Shown here piece by piece: positions 14,220 through 27,975 of a stretch of DNA of 64,000 nt. The notes below the pieces were generated by a model. The model ran no database searches and was not told the DNA's origin. It saw only the letters and a program-made list of their open reading frames with translations. The stretch is from Anas platyrhynchos (Eukaryota; Chordata; Aves; Anseriformes; Anatidae), in the NCBI RefSeq assembly GCF_047663525.1, contig NC_092589.1:79239501-79303500 (forward strand), written 5' to 3'. Made by a program: the position numbers and the translations under genes. Position 1 is the stretch's first letter. Each line of letters begins with the position of its first letter.

Positions 14220-14930
14220 TACTCGCCCGGCTCCTCACCTGCAGCTTCCCTCGCCGTGCCGCTCCGAGCCGCAGCCCCCAGCCAGCGGGGCGATGTGGCG
14301 CATTTAAGCAGCAGAGAGGAGCACGAAGAGCTCGGCTCAGGGGCTGCAGGTCCGGAGAGGGCTCCTTACCCGGCTCAGCACGGCATCCTGCTCTGCCCGG
14401 CTCGGATCCCCACCTCTTCCATCTCGCCCCGACCCCGCAGGACCCAAGCCGAGGAGGGCGCCCCAGGGGCGGGCGGTGCTGCTTGATCCGTCCCCGTGGC
14501 AACAACCAAACGCACACCCCCCCCTCACCCTCACCACCGCCACCCCGGCTCCCCGGGCACCTCCAAAACCCCGGCTGGGTGCCGGCCGCCGGCTCACCTC
14601 GCGGCAGGTGCCTCCCAGCCCGCTCCGACGGCGGCGGCGGGGCGAGGGGTAGACGAGGCCGCCGAGCCGCAGAGCCGCCGGGCCGCCTGTGCGGCTCTGC
14701 CCGAGCGGGAGGAGCCTGCCCGCGCCGCCCCGCGCCGCCCCGCACCGCCCAGCGCCCGCGGCCGCCGAGCCCCCGCCGAGCCCGGGGCGGGTGGGCCGCA
14801 CCTGAGCGGGAGCAGTCGGGATCCTGCCGCCGGTTCCCGGCCGCTGACCTCGCTCCCGGGGCCGCCAGCCGCAGCTGTGGAGCGGGAGGAGGCCCGGCAG
14901 AGCCCCTGGCGTAGCCCCAGGTGTAAAAGC
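14220..14930 (-). promoter_or_regulatory. KLHL32: CpG island, probable KLHL32 promoter and 5' exon
   Basis: GC content and CpG density rise sharply relative to the AT-rich flanks. On the - strand there are three good splice-donor contexts: CGCTCAG followed by GTGCGG with the exon end at 14802, CCGCGAG followed by GTGAGC with the exon end at 14598, and CTGCAG followed by GTGAGG with the exon end at 14239. An RFX X-box-like 14-mer lies at 14490-14503 (GTCCCCGTGGCAAC). In human, KLHL32 (a BTB-Kelch protein) is the divergent upstream neighbour of NDUFAF4, which would place its promoter here on the - strand. Long open frames in this island exist only because GC-rich DNA has few stop codons; I do not call them genes. 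+ strand donors such as CAGGTGTAA near 14918 mean antisense or bidirectional transcription is possible. The island is clear; the gene assignment is inference. Confidence 0.6.
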
Positions 14931-15127
14931 GGCACGCTGTGGTCTTTTCCTTTGTATTTTTCCCCCAGATGCTGTCTGTGGGGGGACACAGTAGCAGGCT
15001 TTGCAGTGAGGCTCGATAATGCTCAGCAGTTTTTCTTGCCTCTTGAAACTGAGGTGGTAGGAGCTTTTCTCCCCCTACCCTCTGACTGATCTCATGGTCG
15101 TGAAGAACCTTCTACACACCAGAAAAT

Positions 15128-15152
15128 AAATAATAATAATAATAATAATAAA
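15128..15152. repeat. (AAT)n microsatellite
   Basis: About eight tandem AAT units. Confidence 0.95.
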
Positions 15153-15561
15153 GCAAAATAATTAATGAATAGTGAGCCACTCTTAAAATTCGGCAAGAGC
15201 AGACATGGCTGTACTGCTATTTGAATAATTCCACTATTTAAATAATTGTTTGGAGCAGCTCGAGTTTTAAGCAGAGTTCACATCCTGCCACTGGATTTTT
15301 TTAGGAGTCAGTTCTTGTTTTCTCAGCTGTATGGTTAATACAAAAAAAATAATAATAATAAAAAAAAAAAAGTAGATCCCCAAAATCTCTGCCTCCATTT
15401 CCAATATACTTGCCTACTAAATTGTATGTGTATGTAGCATCACAGGAGTTCAAGCCTTTTTCAGCTGACAATGCCCAAAACATTTCTCAGAGTCTGGGCC
15501 TTTAGCTAAGCCTGACAGATGAGTTGTTCTACTTTGAGGTGGCCACTAAAGGGATCTAAAA

Positions 15562-15594
<33 letters not shown>

Positions 15595-18453
15595 CATAAT
15601 AAAAAATAAACCCAATTCCTCCTCTGCAGAGCAGACAGTGAAAGCTGCAAAGTCCATTCAGAGAGTGCACAGCACCAGATGCTGAGTATGACGCCTTTTG
15701 TGCCGTGTGCTGTTTCAAAACAGAGGCATAAAGACAAGGCCACTGCTTCTTATCTGGGCTGGTTAACTCATGTGCAATGCAAAGCTGTTGTGGCCACATT
15801 ACCAGGGCTATTTTGCTCTGTGTCAGCTTAAACATGTCCACACCTTGCTGCACTGCACAGTGTGGACGTGACAATGTTACGTGATGAACAGTCTCCCTGT
15901 ACTCAGTCCCTTCTGAGCACATGTGCCTAGAAACACAGCAGGAACTGGAGTGCCAGAGTTGCAGGAGGCAGAGTGCTGGTGGCAGAGGTGAGCAAAATGG
16001 GAGCAGAGGGCAACTGACTGGCCTCTGAGGGGCTGAAAAATTATTCCAAGGCAGGCAGTGCTTTGCCTCTGCCCCTGAAGTGGCTACACGGAGAAAGCAC
16101 AGGTAAGAACATCCAGGTAGCAGTGAGGTGCTGACCTTTTAATGCCTTTCAACAAAATACAAGATTCAATTAGTGAGAGCAGTCTGAAGCAGCCACAGAC
16201 GTTGACAACTTACACATATTTTATAGGTCACTTCCTATCCTGTCCATCAGCAGCTAATATATTTGGATTAGTTGTATCAATGTCTTTGCCTCTGTTAAAG
16301 AATTGGTGTATGCAGAATTTTCATATATGCCTTTTTTCAAAGATTACAAAATAACGCTCTGCCATTTGATAGTAAAGCTCAGCTGTAGAGGATGACTGAG
16401 GAGCATATACATGTACATGGGTTAGGAACAGCATTAAATATCTTGACATTAGCGGTGGAAATTATTCTCAAACTAACCTGCCAGTCTCAGAATAACATGA
16501 AGAAATGTGCTACTGTGTCTGATGAGATGGAGGGTCACAAAAAGAAATTAATATCTTCTTCAGATACCACAGTCTCACTGAAAAAAAAAATAATACAGGA
16601 AGAAAAAGCCAGTGTTTTTTCTCAGTTTCAAAGTACTGTGAGAATTTAAGAAAAGAAGTGGAAATGGCAAATACACAGAACACAAACTTCTGATTCAAAA
16701 CAAATTTGTTGTCTCTGGATAATTTCCTTCATGGGCTAAAGGAAATGGTGAAAACAAGAAGATCCTGGTGGAACCCATTCTATTCTATATATAGTCTATT
16801 CTCAGCAATTTAGCAATCTCACAAATGTGTCTCAGGATACTGGTAAATGGAGTGAATTTAAAACTTCTTAGTTAGTGGGCTTTGTGGATCAGCAACAGCC
16901 CTCCTTCAGCGATGAGAAACAGCAGCTTCAGTGTCTATAAAAGCAAACAAGATTTATGATTGAGTTAGATATTTTGTATTGGATATTTTGTTCTGCATTA
17001 AGTTGCAGTAGATGTGGTTTGGAATTTCCAAACCCTATGAACAGATCTTACAGTAGATTTTATTATATGCATATCAATAATACCAATAGTTTTTTGTGTG
17101 TGTGTGTGCAAAGACACCTGACAAACTGCTGGCACTGAAATGAGCTAATTGACTATTTTAGAAGCCATAGCACCCGTGAGAGCTATAAACCAGCAGCCTA
17201 TACTGACCTTAAAAAAAAATAGAATATGTCACGTTGCTGCCAGCCATGTTCAGGATCTCCACGTCCACACTCATTTAAAGGCCTGACATGAACAACTGCT
17301 AAAAAAAGAATCTTCTTATTGATTTCCAGTATGTGCTCACTTAAAGCCAGTCAATAAGTAAGAACTTATTCAAAGAGTGGAATTGCACTATGGCTATTGA
17401 AAGCTGGGAGCGAGACAGAACACGATTCTGTGTAACAGGGAAATGGAATGGATTTATGGGTTATATCTTCTCTCAAGAGCAATCGTGAATTGCAGCTTCT
17501 GCCATCTACAAAGTACATGACTGCTAGAGACAAAAAAAAATGTCTTGTAGACAGAAAAATAAACTTGTCAGGCTCTTTTATTCTATATACATATATAAGT
17601 TTATACTGCTACAAATATACTCCCTTAGATATTTTTTATAAGTCTGACTTCAAAGATTGGCATCAATGTAATTTCTTTATCACTGCAACATATGGCAGTC
17701 TTCCCTGCTGCCAAAACATGGCCATGTTTCAGCCTCAGGGTACAGCTGGGTTGAACTTAAAACTGAGACTGTTTTCAAACATAGATCCAGAATTTTATTT
17801 TACTCCTTCTGACACCATAAAGGAAAAGTAAACTCAAAATTCCATCTCCGTGCTGGCACTGGAGCCTCCATGAACACCACAGTGCCTAGTGGCACTAGTT
17901 GGTAGCAGAAGGAAAAAAAAAGTTTTACCCAACCATGCTAGGAAGAGTATTTTCCCTGTAGTTTTTTGATAACATTTAAAATGACAAATAGCCAGTACTG
18001 TCTCAGGATCATATGTCACTCACCTATCTACACTGAAGACTTCTTCAGATCCCAGCCTGGATTTGGAAGATTCTGAATCTCATGGTGATTTATGGTGAGT
18101 TTCCTGCATAACCACAAATTACAGGAATCTATTCTTGTGCAATCAATGTAAAACTGTCTGTTCTCAGAGGCTCTTTACAACTCATCCATGCTTAATCCAT
18201 AATTTCCTCTTTGCAAAGCTGAATGTAAACCTGCTCTACTAGTACATTACCTCAACATTCTGAAAATCGGCCAGATAGACATAGCCAAATCCTAGTTATA
18301 TTTGAAAGTATACCAAATACCACCATTTTGAGTAAAATAAAGCACTACACTAAATTCTGAGTAGGTTGCTCAGCTGAGCATTTTCCAGATCACATGGCAA
18401 TACCACAATCATATAAAGCAACCAAACAGAACAAGGGTCCAACATCAACAAAC

Positions 18454-18508
18454 AAAAAAAAAAAAAAAAAAAAAAAGGAAAAAATGTGTGTGTATGTGTG
18501 TGTGTGTG
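18454..18508. repeat. Poly(A) run followed by (TG)n
   Basis: A run of 23 A residues at 18454-18476 is followed after a short purine spacer by a TG repeat with one interruption (18485-18508). Confidence 0.95.
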
Positions 18509-18544
18509 CAATCTTATTCTCCAACCTTGCAGCTAGGGCTAGAA

Positions 18545-18690
18545 GAATCACAGAATCACAGAATTTCTAGGTTGGAAGAGACCTCAAGATCATCGAGTCC
18601 AACCTCTGACCTAACGCTAACAGTCCCCACTAAACCATATCCCTAAGCTCTACATCTAAACGTCTTTTAAAGACTTCCAGGGATGGTAAG
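18545..18690 (-). mobile_element. CR1 LINE fragment, 3' end, antisense
   Basis: It starts with a doubled ATCACAGA motif and continues GGTTGGAAGAGACCTCAAGA, then CATCGAGTCCAACCTCTGAC. This is the reverse complement of a CR1 3' end, of the subtype with 'ccctaagctctacatctaaa'. Only about 145 bp remain, and the 5' portion is missing after the words for 'ccagggatgg'. Confidence 0.93.
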
Positions 18691-21600
18691 AAAACCCCTA
18701 TGTGCCTCAGGTTTCCTGCTTATTGGGTGGAGCTGGCAAACATCAATTGCATGACAGCACCCGCATACAAGAAGCCCAGTAGGCACAAGAAAACAGGTAA
18801 GGGAGTAACTATTCCCTTCCCAATAGTAGATATATTAATAGTAGTGTTAGCTATAACATTGGAGATGTCTAGGTTAGTGCATTGACCTGGTTCTTTTGGA
18901 ACAGATTTAGTTGGATGCAGTGACATTCCTTACTGAAAGAACGAGGTGTCCTGATGGGTAGTAGGATGCTAAAGGTCCTGTTTTGATCCTTATGATGCTT
19001 CCCTTGATGTGCATGTTGTCCTGAATGCAACTCTAGATGCAGCACTTAACATTTGCAGAAAGGAAAAAAGGAAGAAAAGACAAGAAACTAATGAAACGGT
19101 TCTCTAACCAACCCATATAGTACTGTTGACAGGTAAAGTGCTGGCCACTGAAAGTTAACATTTTTTGTTGCTGTTCCTCCATCTATCTCCCTTTTCTAGA
19201 TCCCCCCTCCTCCAAAAGAGAAAGTTGTTTTTTTTTTTTTTTTTAAAAATACACATCCTCAATGCCAAAGACAAGTTTGGCATGGCTCAGGCTGAGGCTG
19301 CCTTAAACAAAATCATTCTCTGCTTCTGAACTGTTGAAATCAAAATAGGCTGGCATGTTAAATGTGACAATCCACAGCTTTTATTTCTGTGAAGTAGGAG
19401 GTGTATTTCTAGCATCAAGCAAGCATATTTCATTGCTCTGAAACTGTAGTCTAGAGAAGCTAAACTGTAGTAATAGAGCAGCACCACTTAGCATGGGACT
19501 GCTCCAAGAGCATCTGGAGGCTCTGCTGTCTGAGAAGTCCCATGCCAGGGGTAAAGGATGACAGTATGGTTGGCAGGGGTAGAAACCAGAGGAAAATGGT
19601 CAGGAAGAGGGAGAGAGACATAAACTATGGCAGGAAGAGATTCCCCAAGTAATGGTGGATGTAGATGTACTACAGATACCAGTGATAGGAGGTCTCAACT
19701 AATTCAAGCACCTCAATGTCTGGTCTGAGACCCCTGCACTTTGCAGCTCCTCCCAGGTTGTACACTGGAAGCAGAAGACAATCTAGTTGACAGCTTGAAG
19801 TTGAAATCTTTAGTCTCCCAAAGCCTACCTGTGCTCATGTGCACAACTGGTGGTGTATCAGTGGAGGGCAGAGGTTTTGTGCTCATGCTGGTAGCAAAAG
19901 CAGGTCAGACCAAAGATTTGCCTAACACAGTGAGAATGAATCCTCGCAGGTTGATTTTCCAGTGCTTAACTCTTCAGTTAAGGAACGGTAGAACTGGATA
20001 AGTTAGTTTCTGGACCAGCTAGTTTCCTAACAGGAATCTGTTGTAATAGAAAGCAATTTTTAACAAGGTAATTGGCAATAGAAGGTGAATGCAAGTTCCA
20101 CATCTGAAAATTAGTTTGGTTTGCATTTCATATGTATACCAGTAGGGACGAGGTGTTGACTGTAACATATATTCTTTTGTATAAATTTGCCACGTTTTGT
20201 CTATTTGCATTCTCCTCATTATGTTGCCACTGAGGTATCTGAGGGCTGCAAGAGCCACTCTAGCATGTCTCCGACAGGGTATTCTGTTCCTTTCTCTTCC
20301 ATCTGTATAATTGCCCCACAGACGTGAGATTCGGGTGCAGTTCTCTGATGGGTTTATGTTTGCTTCCTCAACAATTTGTTAGGCTGGTTAGGCTGCATGT
20401 GTGGTGGGCTGTAATCTCACCTGCCATTGGGATCATGATAAAGGACAAGAAGCAGCACTCCATACACCAAATACTAGGTGGACTGCTTACTCCACATGGC
20501 ACAAGACTTGCCTTATCTTGATTTAGGTATGCTAAATGTTACTCCATCCAGTATATGTGGGAATAGGTATGTGTGTATGTATTTGGAGCTGAACTTTCAA
20601 TATATATCTCAGTTCATAACTGAAGGATTTTTAGCAGGGACACTAACCTACAACATGCCTCTTTTTATCACTACCAAAAAAAAAAAAAAAAAAAATCAGA
20701 GAGAAAAAAAAATACAAATAAAGCATGAATGGAATTCACAGAGTGACAGCTGACAACTATCTGGAGTTCAGATGAAGCCTGTTGAGTTCATTTGGGATAA
20801 AGACACCCACAGACATGGCATTAAACCTCAAAATTAAAACACAATGAAATACCTTCACGTCAACAAACAGCATCAAATACTGCAATATGGAGAAGTAGTG
20901 CCTTGTTTCAGGTGCTCTCTATCAGCTAGTCTGGAGCCTCTCTTACAGATGGTTCTTAGTCTCTCATAGGTGTGCCTGCATTTGTTGCCACATAAAAAGG
21001 GTTTAAAAGTATGTTCCTACCTGTAGGGTTCCATAAAATTGAGCACACACTATTAGATTGCAGCCTTAAATTGCTCCTGTTAAGCACGCAAAAAAAAAAA
21101 AAAAAGATGCTTGGACGTAGCTTCAGGATGACAGATTCCACTCTGGCAACCAGGCACCTCGTGCATGTTGTCTGCTCAAACAGATAGCAAGTCCTAACAG
21201 CACGAAGGGTACTAAAAGGTAAGAAGGCATCTAACTTTAAAGAGATGTGCTTCTGATCTAGGAAGAAGTCTAAATTCTATTTAAGGTTAGTAGGAGTGAT
21301 AATCTACTTCCATTCCAGGTACAGTTAAATACCTTTTTTTTTTTTTTTTTTCCACCCGAAACAATAGAAGTCATTGCTCAGATCACCCAGCAGAATGACA
21401 GGACTGGAGTGGAAATTGAACAATCTGGTCTGAAGCCAGGATTTGGCTGGGGGGTAGCTCTGTGCAGCTGAGAGAAATCGACAAAAAGCAGCAGGGAGGG
21501 AGACAGTTCATGGAAGTTATTACAGGAAACATTTGGCTTGTGACAGCAGGGGCTGTAGATGACAACAGGCCTTCCTCTTCATAAAAGCAACAAGGGACTG

Positions 21601-24600
21601 TGTGTGTGTCTGTGCATGTGTGTAAATGATGTCTGTTGGGGGCCTGAAACCGTGAGCGTGGAAACTGTCTCCTGTCTCCTGCTGTGCTCAGAAAAAATGG
21701 GGTTGTCTGTATGTTGCTTGAAAGGAACAGGACTCAGATGAGCCAGATTCCTTCAGAAAAGCAGTTGAAGCCATCATCTGGTTCTCCTAATGGAAGCAAC
21801 CTGCAAAGTCAGCCCTATTGGATAAGAGTCTAGCACTAGAACAAATACTGTTGCCATTCAACTCAGTCTCCAGGAGCAATAAAGAAAACGTAAGTGTGAT
21901 CCTCTCCGACAAACACAAGTAAGTCATTAATAAAATGGTAAGCTGTAAAAAGTATTGATGTTCAAACTTTACAGTGTTTAGCTCTTATTAAGGAAAAAGG
22001 AACACGTTTTCACAATTTTTCTCTATTTTTCATAATACCTTTTCCTTACACTTCAGCTTATTATATTTTATTCTTTTTAAACTCAATATTTTCAATGTAT
22101 ATAGTTCAATAAAAAAAAATGTATTCAGTTGTGACACAGAAAGAGACAGAACACATCTGAAAAAAAAACTAAATTTTAGCAAGAGGTGTAACTACTGGTT
22201 TTAAAACTGCACTGTTACTTTCCACTCCATTTTCTAAACTGTACTAGGAAATGATGGAAGATCCTAAAGTACATATGAATCAGTAGACCAAAAAAAAAAA
22301 AAAAAAGGTCCTTTAAAACAGAAAATAATTGCTTTTTTATTGGCATCTGCAACAATATAACCTATACAACATTCATTTTATGAGAATATCCATGCAGAAT
22401 GTGCTGTAATCTGCTTGTGCTGATCACTGGTATTCTACATTTCAGCACTGGAAGAGAGAGAACAGATTCAAAGATCGATGCTCTTCTGTCTACAGCACAG
22501 GCTGTAACTCTGCTCCTGTTCCCCATGCCCAGAGAGGAAATATAATACCTCTATAGAGGGGTAAGAATAAAAAGAAAACACTATATCATTATGGCAATTA
22601 ACCATTACAAGAGAACCCACATTTTCCAAATGTTAAGGTACTAAAGAACAACAAATAATTTCTCATGTTCCCTCTGATGTCTGAACAGAGGGTAAAAATC
22701 AAAGATCTTGTGGGTTTGTGAGGTGGAATTTCCCCTGGTACGAAGAGGAAACTGCCACTAAATGCCTTGCAGGGATCCTTCCTAGAGTCTTGCAAGGGAT
22801 TTTATGCCAGCATGAAGCTGTCCCATGTCACTGTTGAAGAGAAGCTTAAACCCTACAGAGTTCTTGAGGTGATGCCCAGGAACACTGATTTTGCACTATC
22901 CTATGCGTATAGGAAAGTGTGGTTGTTTTGTCTTGATCCTAAAGGTGTCTTACATAAAGAACCCTGCCTTCAAGGAGTCTCAGTAAACCCACATTCATGT
23001 ACTAAGACATAATGCTGGAGCTTTGAAGCTTGATTATGCCCTTATTATGCAGTCTAAAAATGAACTTTTAGTACCTAAAGGTAGTACCTCTTTAAATAAC
23101 TTGGGACCTCTTTAATGGTCTATTTTAGTAGCCCCCAGAGCAACCTGACATTTATATATAACACTTATATATTTAGACACTGTATCTCTATATATAATTA
23201 GTTAATGGGATTGTTCAGAATTCATCTGTGCCCCACGTGCTTCCCCCAGATTTCTGATGCTGTGGAAAGAGACGCACAAAGGTCTCTCTAACTTTGGTGA
23301 TGAATTCTTAATACTGGTAGCCACGAGTTGTATCACAGAGCTCTTGTTTCTCTGATGTATTCTCTACCAGGACAACTTGTGTACACCATACACCAGCTCC
23401 CAGGGAAATGATAATACACACAAATGAAAAGGAGAAGGCTCAGAAGTTGTAAGGAAGCTCTACTGGAAAACCTATATTGATTGTAATTTATTTATTTATT
23501 TATTTATTCATTCATTCATTTTTTGTACTACTGTGCACAAACTATAATATTCAGGAATAATACAAAACTAAGTAATACAACACAGCAGTATTTGTCTCAA
23601 CTACCTCTTCCTCTGTGGACTAATCAGCCAAACCCCAGACATCGCTTATATACATTAATGGGCACTGCTGTATTAGGTATAGACCAAATCCTTTGTAGTG
23701 GGCACTAGTGCTGGTGCAACAGCCATTTTTTCTGCAATACATTGCAATAATTGATATTGACTTATTCCTAAGTCAAATATACATATATATATATATATAT
23801 AAAATATATTTTATGGTAAATGAAACAACTGGAGAACAGTCAGGGAAAAGTCTGTTTTCCCCTGATCAGCAATATGAGCACATGTAGTCTCAGTGTTTCT
23901 AGCAATGGCTCACACAAGCTGTTTCAGAGTAAGATGTAGAACAATGAACCAGCCCAGACAGATGATAACAGTAGATAGTTATGAGAATTTTCCCTTAGGG
24001 GGATTTCCTTCCTCAGCCTCACTGGATCAACCCCAAGCATGAGAATTTTTTATCCGTTTCAAATACAAGTTACTGTCTTTTGCCTTGGGTTCCTTCCTAT
24101 TATTTTCTTTTCTATTTATCCTCTCCTGTATTACTGTTACTGAAGTCTATAGGAGTTTATATGTTAGGTTTTATGATTTTAAGGTAGCCCTTAAACACTT
24201 ACTATTTAACATACGGAGGCAAGTGAATATAATCACAAATTGAAGGAAAATGTTTGGTTTTGAATCAACAAGACTTGATTATAGTAATCCTAATGGTGGA
24301 TGCATACCTTATAAAACATAGATGATGGTTTCTCATTTGTTTCTTGGACTAAATGCTAAATTATTATGATGTATTTCTCAAATCATGCTCTGTATCTATC
24401 TCATTTTCTGGTAATGCAATGTTACACATTCTGCCTTACTTCAAGGCTTTTACTTAAGAGCTTTTAGGTTGTAACCCTACGGTCACATTTTCTTTGCCCT
24501 GCAATCCTGTAGCTTCCCCTAATGAAAGCCTCTTCTACCATTAATGTAGATACACTTGCTTCTTGGAAAGAGGAGTTCTCAGAATTGGTAGAAATGGCTT

Positions 24601-27600
24601 ATGGAAGCAGCTTGGAAAGATGTGTAACTTCAGGACAGTAATCCTCGAAGCTTTGCAGAGCATCCCTTTGGGGTGCCAGGCAGAATTTAGGTACTGTAGA
24701 TCTAGAAAAATGCAGGTATAGGACAGGGGCTACTTACCCAGCATAACAGTGATTAAGCCACTGCTATATTCTAACTTATTAAACTATCATGACTTCTCCA
24801 GCTTTGTAAGACTTGGTTGGAACCGATTTCTATTAGGTGAGAGCTGGTCAGTCTGCAGCTTGAAGTCACAGTGACTTTTGCCCATTCCCTGCTTACAGTC
24901 TCTGCACTGACAGAGGGTGGATCTGCTGCTCAGGATCCCTCTGCTCTTCTACTGCCAAAAGCATCAGAATTAAGGGATGGAAAGGCAAACCCATTCGGCT
25001 CCCCATCACATAGCGGCAGATTCTAGCCTGTGACATTTTGCTCTTGACTTTTTCAAGTGAATCACCAAGGACTGTCATTTATGTTATCCTATACCAGTCA
25101 CAGCTGCACAAAAAGAACATGTAATTTTCACAGAAAATACTTAAGTTAGTAATATTAAAGTATTACTTTTTAGCAATAACTAAGATGCATTTGTTTCCAC
25201 AGGGCATTGTATTGATTTGGGTTGACATTTTTTTAATGTTCTTATAGTTTAAGAGAGTTGCATATCCTGGGTTTTCACTACTTAATTTCATAGTATATCT
25301 TCATATATATAACACAAACTGAGTCAGAAAAATGTGAATTTAGCATGTGGAAGAGAACTCTGTGAGTGAAAACAAAGACCATGTTAGTCTTTTGACGAAT
25401 AACATGGCAAAACAACTCTAATTGCTATAATTAATTAATGACAGTACAAGCCTGCTTCATTCTCAAATATGCTGGCTCCTACTGTACATTTCCAAGTCAA
25501 AGTAACCTGTTAATTGAGATTATAATGATTAGATAGGAAAGCTGTTAAAGATGACATCAGGTATACAAAGCCACAGTCAATCAGGAGGATGTAAATGTAA
25601 CATCTTTGAAATTAAAATTATTCGACAAGGCGCTTGTAACACCTGTGTCAGTGTGTGAGCCTGTAAACGTGGGCTTACTACATTCTCCATGTACTTCATC
25701 CAAGTAAGGACTGACAAAAACTCTTTAAATAAAGCACTGCAGCCACCTAGCCTTGAAAAGATGCAACTGTTTAGTAGCTCTCTGATCATAGCCTGGAATT
25801 AAGGAAAAGTCTTCCATATATTTCTAGATACTTCAGGAGCCAGTAACAGATGGATCAGTTGAAGCCAAAAACACATAAATTGAATTAAGTAACAGAACAA
25901 CCAGAAATCACTTAAGGGCAACAGTGATCTAAATGACCATCTTTCCTAAGTACGTCCTTACAAAGTTGCAGGACAGTCATTTTTGCTTGGCTTATAATCA
26001 ATTCTTGCTAATGCCATGTTCTGTAGTTCATCCTAATGCTGATGAGATAAGGAACAAATGGATCAATGCTCTCATTGTGTTTACTGGGAAACCAGTAATC
26101 AGGACAGAGGACTGAATTCCCTGAATTCTAATCGTGTGTGCATTTGCTAGAGCATCCCTTTATATTGCTGTAAGTTATGAACCATCAGCAACAAAAAAAA
26201 AAAAAGAGAAAAGAAAAACCAACCAAACAAACAAAACTGTAAATGGTTGAAAACATGGACAGAATCAAATTTAACAGTATACCACTACAGAGAAAGGGAT
26301 GCTAATTTTCCTCTGCCTTTGACCTCTGGATGTTCCTAGCCCTTACACCACATAGAAAACCTCACCTGCCTTTTCTCAAAAATTCTCAGTTTTGTCCTTA
26401 TTAGAAGAAAAATCTTATTTCACTGAGATTACCTGCCCATCTGGACTAATGCTTTCCATTCTAAAGAGAGCACAGAAACTTTAATCCTATCTCATAACAA
26501 ATCAAGTTAGTACCAAACATTCCTATGCTCCCTCATCTAAGGGGAATTTGCATCAGATCCAACAGCCTTCTGATACCACTGAACTACACAAATTAATTTT
26601 GGATCCATTTCCCATCCAGATGCAGAACTAACTGAAAACAAAAACTGAAGAAAACACAACATAAAATCAAAACTGGGATGCAAAACTGAAACAAATGATT
26701 TAAAGAATGGCCACAAACGTACATTTTATTTTCCAGATGCACAGTAGCTCCAGGAATTTCTCTCTAAGAGGTGTAAAAATATTAAAAAGATAGTGTAGCA
26801 GCCTGTGGCACATGCATATTATAGATTCCTATGTTTTCCCTTGATATGTTTGATGCTGTCTACTGTTGACAACAGGCTGCTGGTACAAAATAACTCAGTT
26901 TGATTGTCTGTGTAGTTCCCATGGGCTGTTTTGATAGAGAGATACTTGAGGACTGACTTATTTCTTTTGTTATTTTTAAATTCCCTGGAAACATGTGTGT
27001 TCCCGGCTCATGAAACATATATCCCATTTGTAAGATTGTTAAAGCTGAACACAGGTAGTTTTTATGCTCTGAGAAACCACACATTCATTTTTTTAATAAT
27101 TACACTGGCAGATACATTATAGAGAAAGAAATTCCAAGCTCTTGATTTCTGATATTTAATTTCAACATGGTCACACTGGTAAAATACCAAATGACAAAAA
27201 AAAAAAAAAAAAAAAAAGGCAGGGGGTATAATTCTCAAATTTTTCTGCTTGCTATACTATAAATGACAGATTCCTGAGAATAAAAGTTTTATACTTCAGA
27301 TCCTTCCTTATACATAAAAAAGAACAGCCTTGTGTCATCCTCAGTGACAGCAAGTGACAGGCAGAGAATGACATCACTCTTTATTTTTAACCAACTGCCT
27401 TCTAGTGAATTTATTTCACTGTCAGTAAATATTACAGCAGCGTTAGTCACATTCAGGCTTTACAGAGACAGAATTGCTCAGAATCACAGAGTTTGACCCA
27501 AGAAGCCAGCAGTTCTTTGCTTTTGAAGAGAAAAATCTTTATTTCCAAATTGGGAATAATGGTTTGCCTCCACAGTCGCGTTAGTAAAAATGTCCTAGAG

Positions 27601-27875
27601 AAATGCTTAAATAGGTGTCAAAGGTTTACAAGCATCAAAGACATCCATGTGAATTTTACCATTACAGCTACACTGGATAGGCTAACCACTTGTAAACATA
27701 ACCTATGTTATTGAGCACATGATTTGATAAGTCAGCAACTAATCGACTAATGGTACTTAATTAGATATGTCACCAGTCCCAGTCCAATATCTTAAAGAGC
27801 TGCTATGCTTCTATGTTCCTGTAATAGCTAATATCACTTAACTTCCCATTATCACTATATGTACAGGGCCTAAAA
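18691..27875. other. Gene-free AT-rich interval
   Basis: No exon or RNA gene recognised over about 9 kb. Homopolymer runs occur near 19227 (T), 20677 (A), 21090 (A), 21334 (T), 22290 (A), 26192 (A) and 27196 (A). TTTA/TTCA repeats lie at 23486-23520 and a short AT repeat near 23781. Nothing in it looks like part of NDUFAF4. Confidence 0.5.
23486..23520. repeat. (TTTA)n-(TTCA)n microsatellite
   Basis: Tandem TTTA units pass into tandem TTCA units, a compound tetranucleotide repeat. Confidence 0.92.
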
Positions 27876-27975
27876 TAGAATCATAGAGTCATTAAGATTG
27901 GAAAAGACTTCCAAAATCATCTGGTCCAACCATCCCCCTGCCACCAATATTTCCCACTAGGATCAAGTCAGTAAG
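27876..27975 (-). mobile_element. CR1 LINE remnant, 3' end, antisense
   Basis: The words AGAATCATAGAGTCATTAAG, GATTGGAAAAGACTTCC and CATCTGGTCCAACCATC match the reverse complement of a CR1 3' terminus. About 100 bp survive. Confidence 0.88.

Larger units (their letters stand above)
14931..18544. other. Intergenic AT-rich DNA
   Basis: No exon recognised. It contains an AAT repeat at 15128-15152, A-rich AAAC-type tracts near 15345-15372 and 15560-15605, and a short TG run near 17095. It would form the left part of the region between the divergent KLHL32 and NDUFAF4 promoters. Confidence 0.5.

Noticed and set aside
14078..14914. 278-codon + strand open frame, with overlapping - strand frames up to 192 codons
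   Set aside because: Open on both strands because the CpG island is poor in stop codons. The peptide is low-complexity Pro/Arg/Ala/Gly with no recognised domain.
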